From: a virus
Strand: one strand, 5' to 3'
DNA length: 29,875 nt
Virus record (IMG/VR): IMGVR_UViG_3300042894_003548
Location: 1 to 29,875 of that record
Made by a program: the position numbers and the translations under genes. Below the pieces are notes generated by a model. The model was given only the letters and a program-made list of their open reading frames with translations. It did not search any database and was not told where the DNA came from. The first letter of the stretch is position 1. Every line of letters starts with the position of its first letter. Below are positions 14,834 to 21,910 of this stretch, in pieces.

Positions 14834-17490
14834 TCAAATGAGAACAATGAAGTAAAAGTATTTTCTGTGTTGGTAGCACTTGCAAGATCCCAATCCAACA
14901 CACCCAACAAGTTGTCGATCTTTTGATCCACCACAGTTGCTTCCATCAGCCCATCGTCAAACGGCAGTTCAACAAACCACTGTGGCAATCGCTGTTCATC
15001 TGTGGGATAACCAATTGATGTCCACCCGAGTGCGTTAGACTTGAGCTTGCACACAATGGTTTTCATGCCGTCTACAATCTGCATTGAGTAATTGTCCGAG
15101 TTCATCCGGCGCATGTTATTCCAGTTTAGTGCGGCTCGCACATGCCCGGGCATGTTGGCTTTGCCTTGTGCGGATTCTGCGGCTGAATACTTGGTCAAGT
15201 TGTTCACACGCTTGGGACTACCTTTCTCCCAACCAGGTCGCTCTTTGAACTCATACTTGAATTCTCTAATGCGTTCAATGATTTCATCTCGTTGAATACC
15301 AGCTAGCACTTTATTTAGAATTTCCAACAAGAACTCTTGAATAACCTTGGGCGTATCTGAACGCTTGAGATCCAGGCCCATGGCTTTGGTTTTGCCAATT
15401 TTGCCATCCACATCCAGTCGCTTGCCTTCCAGATCAATGATGTTCACAGCATAGCGTTTCTTTGTAATAAACAAACTACGGTCTGCTACCAGTTCGCGAC
15501 CGGCTGCAATCAATCCGCCCATTTCTCGCGGACAATGAAATGCCTGTTCCATAAAGCCTGGAAAGCTCTCATTGGCCTGATCAGCAATTGAATCATACAA
15601 GGCAATGCAGGTTTCTTTCGACCAGGCCATACGCCCTTCTTCAACTTCTTTCTTTAGCACAGGCCATGCAGTAAAATAACAACTGTCAGTGTCACCGTAA
15701 ATGATGGCTTTGCCAGTGTGATCATATTCTCCTGTGATGCATTCGTTGATAAATGCATCCATGTGCTTGGCAATGCTACGACCAGTGAGAGTGGTTGACT
15801 GTCCAATACGCTTGTCAAAGAATCTACAACCTGGATTCAAAATAGCACCATACAGGCTATTCAAGTTAATTTTTTTGACCAACTGTCGCTTGTCCCAAAA
15901 AGCAATTTCCTTAACATCCTTGGCATCTTTTTTCTTGGCCTGCAATTCCTTGCGTTCAGCATACCAGCGTTCTAGCAAGCCTGGAATTACACCCTTTTTC
16001 TCGTAAGTAAAGATAGTGCCATTGGCCGACAGTATCCAAGGTTGATTGCTGTCAAACATCTTGGTCCAAATTTCAGCTGCCGAGTGTGTGCTTTCGCCAC
16101 CGTCTTGCCAGTCAATGGTGATCTCTGTGCCACGCTGTTGTTCCATCACAGCAGTATACTCCAAGGAAGCAAACAAGCCCTCCCATGCTGCCGCAAAGCT
16201 CATGCCCTTGCTAATGTTTTGTTTGATCAAATGATCAGTCATGATTGGGCGCAGTTGCCCTACAATGGTTTCCGGACCCATGTTCAACGCACGAATTGCT
16301 GATGGATACAGACTGTTGATGTCAACTGATCCAATCCATTCGTGTATACCTTTCTTGGGATAGGCAACATACGCACCGGCTGCCTGATTCTCCTCACTGT
16401 CGTTGCGTTGTTTACGATTGGGCACAACCATGCCACGCTCATGAGCTTCATTGATAATGGCCTGCTCAGTCACTGCTACGGCACCCATTGTGGTCTGCAA
16501 TAGTACTGTGTTGGCATGCGCCAATTCACTGGCCAAGCTCAAGAACTGTAACTTGCGATCTAATTTGTGTACCAACAAAGTATCTTGACGATTGTACTCA
16601 ATGAACTTTTTAAAGTGTTGATTGTACAACTGATCTAGTGTGCCTTCAAACTGTGTCTTGCGCTCATTAAGTTCGTATTCGCCAATGGCATCCAAACTGT
16701 ACGAATGACGCTCTTCATATGTGTACTTGCGATACAATTGCATATAGTCCATATGCACACGACCAATCAAATCATATGTTTGGCTCTCACTGCCAAAGCG
16801 TTCAAACATACGCATCTTGGGCAGTTGTCCCCACAAGCAGAATTTTCGTGTGTCGTCTTTGCTGAGCACACGAGTACATCTGTTGATGGTATAGGGAATA
16901 TCGTAGCCTTCTGAGTTCCAACCAGTCAACACATCTGCATCATCTATGATGTCTAAAAACATCTTGATCATGTCTTCTTCTTGTTCAAACAAGAAAGTAT
17001 TGTCAAACTCAGCTACCAACTCTTGCGCAGTTTCCCAACTTAGGCCTTTGGGCGGTACTGCCAGTGTGATCAACTGACCCAACCAATCTAGATAAACTGA
17101 AATAGCAGTGATAGGGTTGAATGGATCTTCAACTGGAGAGAATCCACGGTCCTTGTCAAAGTCCACTTCAATGTCGAAAAATGCTGTGTGCAGTTCAGGG
17201 GCGTCTTGGTCTTTGTAGTTTTCTTCCAAGCAACGAAAAATAGGATTGATATCACTCTCATACAATTGCTTGCTGGAGTGCATGCGAACTTCTTTGCGGA
17301 ATTCCTTGTTGTTGCGTGTGCTGAATCTACTTACAGAATTGCCATAGATGCTTTTGAACTTACCTCTAGGGTCGTCATAGTAAAAGATATAGTTGGCTGG
17401 ATATTCTTGATATCGGCGAATACCATCTCGACGCTCAACAACATGAATACGATCGTGCTCACGATCAAATAGTGCGTCAATATAACTCAA
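14830..17490 (-). CDS. 43: DNA polymerase, family B (T4 gp43-like)
   Basis: Replicative polymerase with proofreading. Exonuclease motifs: FFDIEVDFD (D106, E108), GWNSEGYD (191-198) and EYNRQD (Y299, D303). Polymerase motifs: A VDINSLYPS (D390), B KKINLNSLYG (K540 to G548), C YGDTDS (D600, D602), and a later KKRY block. All catalytic residues are present; 886 residues is close to T4 gp43 (898). The start is TTG at 17490: the frame is closed by TAA 15 bases upstream, AAGGTGAT precedes it, and the next ATG lies at codon 70 within conserved sequence. TTG overlaps the upstream TGA (TTGA). The last eight residues, FTSLFSFE, resemble the clamp-binding tails of T4-type polymerases. Confidence 0.97.
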   Translation of the reverse strand: MSYIDALFDREHDRIHVVERRDGIRRYQEYPANYIFYYDDPRGKFKSIYGNSVSRFSTRNNKEFRKEVRMHSSKQLYESDINPIFRCLEENYKDQDAPELHTAFFDIEVDFDKDRGFSPVEDPFNPITAISVYLDWLGQLITLAVPPKGLSWETAQELVAEFDNTFLFEQEEDMIKMFLDIIDDADVLTGWNSEGYDIPYTINRCTRVLSKDDTRKFCLWGQLPKMRMFERFGSESQTYDLIGRVHMDYMQLYRKYTYEERHSYSLDAIGEYELNERKTQFEGTLDQLYNQHFKKFIEYNRQDTLLVHKLDRKLQFLSLASELAHANTVLLQTTMGAVAVTEQAIINEAHERGMVVPNRKQRNDSEENQAAGAYVAYPKKGIHEWIGSVDINSLYPSAIRALNMGPETIVGQLRPIMTDHLIKQNISKGMSFAAAWEGLFASLEYTAVMEQQRGTEITIDWQDGGESTHSAAEIWTKMFDSNQPWILSANGTIFTYEKKGVIPGLLERWYAERKELQAKKKDAKDVKEIAFWDKRQLVKKINLNSLYGAILNPGCRFFDKRIGQSTTLTGRSIAKHMDAFINECITGEYDHTGKAIIYGDTDSCYFTAWPVLKKEVEEGRMAWSKETCIALYDSIADQANESFPGFMEQAFHCPREMGGLIAAGRELVADRSLFITKKRYAVNIIDLEGKRLDVDGKIGKTKAMGLDLKRSDTPKVIQEFLLEILNKVLAGIQRDEIIERIREFKYEFKERPGWEKGSPKRVNNLTKYSAAESAQGKANMPGHVRAALNWNNMRRMNSDNYSMQIVDGMKTIVCKLKSNALGWTSIGYPTDEQRLPQWFVELPFDDGLMEATVVDQKIDNLLGVLDWDLASATNTENTFTSLFSFE

Positions 17491-18536
17491 AGTTCTATCA
17501 CCTTATTAAAAATACTGTCAAAAAAATCCGGCTGTTGATATCTAACCTTCCAGGATTTTAATAATTGTTGGTTATGTAAACTTGTATTATACAGCATATC
17601 AGCATCATAATCAATCGGATCATTGATTAAAAAATTCAATAACTGTTGTTGGCGTTCGTGCCAACTCAGTTGATCTAGGTGATACAGATCTAAATTAAAC
17701 TGAAATCCCAAAGATTTTAATACAGCAATACCGCCTTTTTGACAAAATGGCAATACAAAATTTGTAGATTGCAATGCTCTAAGTAACTTTTCGGTAAAGC
17801 ACCATTGATTTCGATCATCGTCAACTGCAAATGTTTCAAGTACCAATGAATATTTAGAATCCTGAATCAACGGTAGTAAATTATATTCTTCGACAAAGTT
17901 ACGATATGGCACTTGATTTTTTAAACTTTGATACGCTTGTTCAAAATGTGGTAATTGGTACAAAGCATGCTGTTGATGTATGTAATCAAATAACTCTTTC
18001 CCGGTCAACGAACTATAGATAGTTAATTGTTTTAACAATAAACTAACATATCCTTGGTCCAATAGATTATGATGATATAAAAAATAAAACCAGCTTTGTC
18101 TAACTGAATCTACTCGTTGAATAAAACAATTATATAATTTAGTTGGATGAATATTGTTGGCAGGAACATCATATGATGCAGTTACTCCTAACAATTCTGG
18201 ACAACTAAAAAAATTTACAAATTCTAAATCATCAAACTTTAATATATTATCAGTAATTACAAACAGTACCTTACCTGATTCTGCACAGATTTGATTAATT
18301 TTTTTCCAATAGTTGTAATCAGAAATCAAATCAAACAGCCACATGTGAACAATTTTATCTCTGTTGCTATATTTTATAGAATTTATAAACTCAATTTCAA
18401 ATGGCGCAATAGAGATAAAATCAATATTATTGGCTTGGCAGAGATTTTTTACACGATCTATTAGACCCAGCCGCTCGGCTCTCCATTGGTGCTGATCAAT
18501 ACTGTCTATTTCGGGTTGATTATTCAAATATGCCAT
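17487..18536 (-). CDS. Glycosyltransferase-like protein, upstream of gp43
   Basis: A 349-residue protein, more AT-rich than the polymerase gene beside it and rich in Asn, Tyr and Leu. Near residues 240-285 it reads YSLVLETFAVDDDRNQWCFT, then EKLLRALQSTNFVLPFCQKG and VLKSLGFQF. The E-T-x-x-x...F-T-EK-x-x-x-A-L-x-x-x-x-F...LG-F pattern resembles the FT10-type end of phage glycosyltransferases, as also found in the 6099-7100 protein. The N-terminal two thirds is unrecognised. It has no evident ribosome site, and its stop overlaps the TTG start of the polymerase. The odd composition suggests a recent arrival between replication genes. A glycosyltransferase role is likely but not certain. Confidence 0.58.
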   Translation of the reverse strand: MAYLNNQPEIDSIDQHQWRAERLGLIDRVKNLCQANNIDFISIAPFEIEFINSIKYSNRDKIVHMWLFDLISDYNYWKKINQICAESGKVLFVITDNILKFDDLEFVNFFSCPELLGVTASYDVPANNIHPTKLYNCFIQRVDSVRQSWFYFLYHHNLLDQGYVSLLLKQLTIYSSLTGKELFDYIHQQHALYQLPHFEQAYQSLKNQVPYRNFVEEYNLLPLIQDSKYSLVLETFAVDDDRNQWCFTEKLLRALQSTNFVLPFCQKGGIAVLKSLGFQFNLDLYHLDQLSWHERQQQLLNFLINDPIDYDADMLYNTSLHNQQLLKSWKVRYQQPDFFDSIFNKVIEL

Positions 18537-18572
18537 GATACATTCTTGTAGTGTAAGAGCAAATTATTGTTG

Positions 18573-19184
18573 TTATTTTAATTTTCGTGTTCGTTTGTTA
18601 AAAACTGTGGCCCAGGTACCTGATTGTAATATATTCTTTTTAACAATAGAGCAAGCACCAATCAACACATGATCCGCAATGGTAATTTTATCATACACAG
18701 TGGCATCCAACCCAAGTTGGCAATACGCACCGATGGTGGTACCACCAGCGACCACAACCTTGCCACTGATGTAAGTTCCTTGGCCTATCAAGACTTGATG
18801 TGCAATAAGAGTTTGGCTGTGAATCAAAACATCATTGCCTACAATGCCGCCGGGATATATCACGCTGTTTGGATACATAAACACTCCTTGCCCTACTGTG
18901 GCTCCTGTCACAGTGGAACTTGGGTGTACATAGCTAAATCTATCAGCTTGATGAGTATCTAGATGACGACATATTTTCTCTCTCAATTCAAAATCCTGCG
19001 AGATCAAATTAATGTACTGATACCCCCTGGTGCTTGGGTCATGAAAGAAACTGACAGGAAGTCGAAAAAACTCCTCAGGAGTAAATTTCATTAAATCAAT
19101 ATTGCGATCGTGTTTCAGGTAAGTTTTTAAATCGTGATAAGTTGCCGAATCATACGATATTGCCACGCATGGTTTGAGTCTCAT
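18573..19184 (-). CDS. Hexapeptide-repeat acyltransferase (PglD/NeuD-like)
   Basis: A 203-residue protein with a Rossmann-like N-terminal part and a clear left-handed beta-helix from about residue 90: SSTVTGATVGQGVFMYPNSV, IVGNDVLIHSQTLIAHQVLI, GTYISGKVVVAGGTTIGAYC, then ITIADHVLIGACSIVKKNI. These are regular hexapeptide turns with H at the expected acetyl-CoA/active-site place (IAHQVLIG). Such enzymes acetylate amino sugars. The ATG at 19184 is preferred to the TTG at 19187. It is the second acyltransferase in the window and better preserved than the one at 2968-3618. It lies between dsbA and a glycosyltransferase-like gene, so it may be part of a smaller decoration module. Confidence 0.85.
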   Translation of the reverse strand: MRLKPCVAISYDSATYHDLKTYLKHDRNIDLMKFTPEEFFRLPVSFFHDPSTRGYQYINLISQDFELREKICRHLDTHQADRFSYVHPSSTVTGATVGQGVFMYPNSVIYPGGIVGNDVLIHSQTLIAHQVLIGQGTYISGKVVVAGGTTIGAYCQLGLDATVYDKITIADHVLIGACSIVKKNILQSGTWATVFNKRTRKLK

Positions 19185-19198
19185 CAACTGGTCCAGTC

Positions 19199-19459
19199 TT
19201 AAAGGGTTTTACCAACAGTTTCCAAAATTGTTTCCAACAATTCATGGTCGTGTTTTTCTTTACCAAATTCTGCTTTGTGGGCTAACTTGATAGCTTTTTT
19301 AAGCACAGCAGGTTTGATTTCCAATTCTTCAGCTATGGCTTTTACTGTGTCATTCAAGCCGCCTTGAAGTGTGTCAATTTCATGCATGACTTGCATGCCT
19401 TCGTTGATAATCTGTATTAATTTGATCTTTTGATCGCCATTGAAAGTTTTCTGTTCCAT
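19199..19459 (-). CDS. dsbA: DsbA-like double-stranded DNA-binding protein
   Basis: An 86-residue, all-helical, highly charged protein close in length to T4 DsbA (89), which binds late promoter regions and supports late transcription. LQGGLNDTVKAIAEELEIKP followed by AVLKKAIKLAHK is the region I recall as conserved in DsbA homologues of marine T4-like phages, and LETILETVGKTL closes the protein. The ATG at 19459 has AAAGGA 8 bases upstream. It carries its own near-consensus sigma70-type promoter, so it should be made early and strongly. Nothing relates it to the bacterial disulfide isomerase of the same name. Confidence 0.72.
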   Translation of the reverse strand: MEQKTFNGDQKIKLIQIINEGMQVMHEIDTLQGGLNDTVKAIAEELEIKPAVLKKAIKLAHKAEFGKEKHDHELLETILETVGKTL

Positions 19460-19480
19460 GAGATAGTCCTTTAAAATTGT

Positions 19481-19509
19481 ATTTTACAGGTATGCTGCAC
19501 TAATGTCAA
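19481..19509 (-). promoter_or_regulatory. Near-consensus sigma70-type promoter for dsbA
   Basis: On the minus strand TTGACA (19509-19504), the exact -35 consensus, is followed by 17 bases and TAAAAT (19486-19481), one mismatch from the -10 consensus. Transcription should begin near 19474, giving a leader of about 15 bases that holds AAAGGA. This is the strongest promoter by eye in the window. Confidence 0.8.
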
Positions 19510-19517
19510 ATTTTAAT

Positions 19518-20141
19518 TTACCAAACAATCATTGCATTGTTGGTGTAATCTTTTATTAAGTCTTGATGTTGATCTATTAGATGCTGGTACGGCTCGATTG
19601 TACTTACCTCTCCGGGAATTATCAGTTCGGGATGATGGTACGATACTACAGCCAAACACCAGGGATTCCAAAGCCGGCTATCTAAATAAGTTCTTGGATC
19701 CGGACAAGACTGACGATATATTTCAATGCTGTCAAATATAATGTTTTGATTCGGATGGTATTTGATATTGTAACTATCCAACAAGGCAAACAATTGGTCA
19801 CAAAATGCTTTGGGATTTTCAAATACCAAATTGTAATTTAAATCAGCTGACTTATAGTCCCACTCTATTTTGCCAAACGCATTTAAATACAAATCTTTTT
19901 CAGTGAGCTCTCTGTATTGATCAATTTTAAAAAAACTGTTGCATAGAATATTCCATGTGCATTGTCCTGAAAAATTGACATTGCCTTGCCAGTGAGATAA
20001 TGTTATATTGGGGCTTTGTTTGGTCTGATGAAAATTGGAATGAGAATTAAAGTGCGTACAATTGGTATTGTCCTCGAGCGATCTTACTACTGTACCTAAC
20101 CAATTGCCGCCTGCACCTGGTGGATATTTTAAATAAATCAT
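19518..20141 (-). CDS. Sulfotransferase-like P-loop protein (207 aa)
   Basis: A 207-residue protein beginning MIYLKYPPGAGGNWLGTVVR. YPPGAGGNWL resembles the 5'-phosphosulfate-binding loop found near the N-terminus of sulfotransferases (xYPKSGTTWL), here with Gly-Ala-Gly-Gly in place of the Lys-Ser/Thr part. Downstream sequence is Asn-, Tyr- and Asp-rich and does not show the second (3'-phosphate) motif clearly. It may transfer sulfate or be an unrelated P-loop protein. The absence of the usual lysine makes catalysis uncertain. The gene is AT-rich, has no obvious ribosome site and follows the GC-rich non-coding segment at 20142-20251. Confidence 0.5.
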   Translation of the reverse strand: MIYLKYPPGAGGNWLGTVVRSLEDNTNCTHFNSHSNFHQTKQSPNITLSHWQGNVNFSGQCTWNILCNSFFKIDQYRELTEKDLYLNAFGKIEWDYKSADLNYNLVFENPKAFCDQLFALLDSYNIKYHPNQNIIFDSIEIYRQSCPDPRTYLDSRLWNPWCLAVVSYHHPELIIPGEVSTIEPYQHLIDQHQDLIKDYTNNAMIVW

Positions 20142-20251
20142 AAAAATAATTGCTCACTTTGTGGGTTCCGGTAGCGAATCGGATTACCAAGCCCAGCAGC
20201 CGGGCGCCCTCGCAACTAAGTGCGGTCCTAAGGGTGTTCTGTGTTGTTGTA
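20142..20251. other. GC-rich intergenic segment, possible structured RNA or terminator
   Basis: This 110-base gap is much richer in G and C than the genes beside it. It contains several potential stems: CGCA-ACTAAG-TGCG; GCCC-AGCAGCC-GGGC; and GGT-TCCG...CGGA-(TT)-ACC spanning about 20164-20188. On the minus strand, the direction of the flanking genes, the hairpins are followed by ATTATTTTT just before the next ATG, so it could end the transcript of the 20252-20968 gene or be a small RNA. I could not fold it into a tRNA: no proper T-loop or anticodon loop with U33. The strand is not settled. Confidence 0.45.
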
Positions 20252-20968
20252 TTATCGTTCTTCGATGTAATCTGCAGATTGATCTTTTTGGGCTCTGCGA
20301 GCTTTGAATAGTTCGCATGCCATGGCAGCATCGTCAACGCTTTTAAATCTGCTGGGCAGACTGCGACCTTTGCGACGGATTTCAAAACCTGCTCCTTCGT
20401 CGCCGTGAATTTCAAACATGATACCCGGTCCACATTCCATGGTTTTTACAGGAGCCTGTGGTTGTGCCAATGCACTGTCAACATGATCTTCAATGTCATG
20501 CACAGTTTCAGGATCAGTTAGTTCATAATCATTTTCTTCAAGTTCATCATCAGCTGAGTCAGACTTGGTCTGAGTTCCAGGCTTGCTGGGGTTTTTATCA
20601 GTTACACCATCAACTGCTTTGTCTTTGAGATCACTGTCAGCTTTGACTTTTTGTTCCAGCTGGTCAAGATAATGTGTCAGGTCTTTCTTGACCTTGCTCA
20701 ACATATCTTCTTCAATTTCTGCCATGGCTTCTGACAGGGCATTACCGTGAGGCTCGACACTTTCATCTGCACCCACAGCATATCCTGCCATTGGATGCTT
20801 GGGATCTTTTTTAGAGCCAAGTACTTTTATACCATGTGGTTTAAACAGCGCAGGCAGTTGTGGTACTGATTTTTGTTGTGCGTTTAGTCCACTCTTGACA
20901 GTGGTTGGAGTAATTTTATTCTCCAACATTGTTAATCGTTCTAGTATTGATCTAATATCGTTGCTCAT
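20252..20968 (-). CDS. Acidic virion-type phage protein (238 aa)
   Basis: A 238-residue protein with an N-terminal short coiled coil (ILERLTMLENKI), a Lys/Pro region (LFKPHGIKVLGSKKDPKHPM), an acidic low-complexity middle (about 125-160) and a C-terminal compact domain (GPGIMFEIHGDEGAGFEIRR with SLPSRFKSVDDAAMACELFK). NALSEAMAEIEED contains L-S-E-A, which fits the T4 prohead protease pattern, so it may be processed. The overall look, and a start resembling hypothetical proteins of T4-like marine phages, suggest a head-associated protein, but there is no direct proof. It is coupled to dps by an ATGA overlap. Confidence 0.68.
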   Translation of the reverse strand: MSNDIRSILERLTMLENKITPTTVKSGLNAQQKSVPQLPALFKPHGIKVLGSKKDPKHPMAGYAVGADESVEPHGNALSEAMAEIEEDMLSKVKKDLTHYLDQLEQKVKADSDLKDKAVDGVTDKNPSKPGTQTKSDSADDELEENDYELTDPETVHDIEDHVDSALAQPQAPVKTMECGPGIMFEIHGDEGAGFEIRRKGRSLPSRFKSVDDAAMACELFKARRAQKDQSADYIEER

Positions 20969-21408
20969 GCTCGCTCGTCTTTCAAGAAACTTCTCAGCAT
21001 CCAGCCATGCTTTTGTTGAGCATCAATGCGTTCAGCTATAAAATTAGCAATGCCTTGTTGATTTTCTTGTTCAGCAGTGGCAAATGTTTCGTTGAGTAGA
21101 TTCAGCAGTTGGTTGTTATTGGCCAACAGTTCTTCGATCATGAGGCGAGCACGAGGGATCTTGGTTTGTCCTTCGATAATTGAAAGTTCACTAAAGCGTT
21201 CGTAACTGCCAGGTGCGTAATCACCTAGTGCTCTAATGTATTCCGCTGTTCGGTCTATACTATTATCATAGACTTCTTCGTATAGGTTGCCAAAAAACTC
21301 GTGCAGTTGTGCGAAGTCTGGGCCTTCCACATTCCAATGGAACAACTGGGCCTTGAGACTGAACGCATATTCAGTTGCTAATAGAATTTTTAAACTGTCC
21401 GCGAGCAT
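20965..21408 (-). CDS. dps: Dps-like ferritin-family protein
   Basis: A 147-residue four-helix protein of the Dps family (DNA protection during starvation; oxidises and stores iron). The ferroxidase pattern is present: FHWNVEGPDFAQLHEFF gives H24 and H36, and D52-RTA-E56 in NSIDRTAEYIRALG supplies the acidic ligands. Length is typical. There is no long Lys-rich N-terminal tail, so DNA binding may be weak. The ATG at 21408 has AAGGA 6 bases upstream, and the gene begins inside the end of the upstream gene (38-base overlap). In a phage it could guard DNA from oxidative damage in the infected cell or within the virion; the neighbouring virion-type genes leave both open. Confidence 0.88.
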   Translation of the reverse strand: MLADSLKILLATEYAFSLKAQLFHWNVEGPDFAQLHEFFGNLYEEVYDNSIDRTAEYIRALGDYAPGSYERFSELSIIEGQTKIPRARLMIEELLANNNQLLNLLNETFATAEQENQQGIANFIAERIDAQQKHGWMLRSFLKDERA

Positions 21409-21592
21409 TTTTGTTCCTTTTGTATTCTTTTGGGGTATTTGGAGTTGGGTCCGAATCCGTTACATATTTACCTAACAGCATGGATCCGCCATTTCTTGTC
21501 TGCGCACCACCTAGAGCACTTTCTACTGGAGCAATTGAACCTGCACCGGTACCGCCCACACTGGCTGTTTCCATAATTTCTTTAAATCTCAT
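21371..21592 (-). CDS. Small Gly/Ser-rich phage protein (73 aa)
   Basis: A 73-residue protein starting MRFKEIMETASVGGTGAGSI. After a short charged N-terminus it becomes Gly-, Ser- and Ala-rich, then basic (PKEYKRNKNARGQFKNSISN), with no hydrophobic core, so it is probably unstructured. The MRFKEIMETAS start is of a type I recall in T4-like marine phages. I-M-E-T resembles a prohead protease site apart from Thr after the cut. The start codon overlaps the previous stop (TAATG). The long overlap with dps (38 bases) is unusual here, but both frames have good support. Confidence 0.68.
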   Translation of the reverse strand: MRFKEIMETASVGGTGAGSIAPVESALGGAQTRNGGSMLLGKYVTDSDPTPNTPKEYKRNKNARGQFKNSISN

Positions 21593-21873
21593 TAGCGTAT
21601 CTCCAACACATTATTATCCAGAATATCAGCATCACCGCTTTTGACTCGAACATTGCTGACCAACAGTTTTCCAACAGGATCTACCAATTCAAATCTCAAC
21701 TGATATTGTCCTATAGGCGCCTGTATTTGTAACAGTTCTTCAATGTATGTATCGCGCCAAATCCATGTGCGTTCAGTAAACAATTCGTCGTTGACAAACA
21801 CTCTGTATTTTGGAGAAACACTTTTCCATTTACAGTCAATATCACATAGTATCTGAACAAATTTAGTCTGCAT
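21592..21873 (-). CDS. Small beta-rich phage protein (93 aa)
   Basis: A 93-residue protein from ATG 21873 (MQTKFVQILCDIDCKWKSVS). The open frame extends upstream to 21987, but that part overlaps the divergent plus-strand gene and reads unlike protein, so the internal start is preferred. The core, YRVFVNDELFTERTWIWRDT followed by YIEELLQIQAPIGQYQLRFE, looks like a carbohydrate-binding-like or immunoglobulin-like beta sandwich and recalls small proteins near T4-like virion genes. It has no Shine-Dalgarno site; a late-promoter box stands 5 bases before the ATG. Confidence 0.68.
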   Translation of the reverse strand: MQTKFVQILCDIDCKWKSVSPKYRVFVNDELFTERTWIWRDTYIEELLQIQAPIGQYQLRFELVDPVGKLLVSNVRVKSGDADILDNNVLEIR

Positions 21874-21877
21874 AAGA

Positions 21878-21885
21878 TATTTATC
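21878..21885 (-). promoter_or_regulatory. T4-like late promoter box (GATAAATA)
   Basis: GATAAATA on the minus strand matches the NATAAATA late box of T4-like phages, one base off TATAAATA. Using T4 spacing, transcription would begin at about 21872, practically on the ATG at 21873, giving a leaderless mRNA for the 93-residue protein. Back to back with the plus-strand box at 21898. Confidence 0.5.
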
Positions 21886-21897
21886 AAAATATACAGC

Positions 21898-21905
21898 TAT
21901 AAATA
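21898..21905 (+). promoter_or_regulatory. T4 consensus late promoter (TATAAATA)
   Basis: An exact TATAAATA, the T4 late promoter consensus, on the plus strand. T4 spacing puts the transcript start at about 21911, which is the A of the ATG of the radical SAM gene. No ribosome binding site is present, so leaderless translation or a different real start must be considered. Confidence 0.6.
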
Positions 21906-21910
21906 TCTGT

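Noticed and set aside
20160-20235. Possible tRNA gene in the GC-rich gap
   Set aside because: I could not find an acceptor stem, a T-loop with the invariant A58 or an anticodon loop with U33 on either strand. The stems present do not form a cloverleaf by eye.
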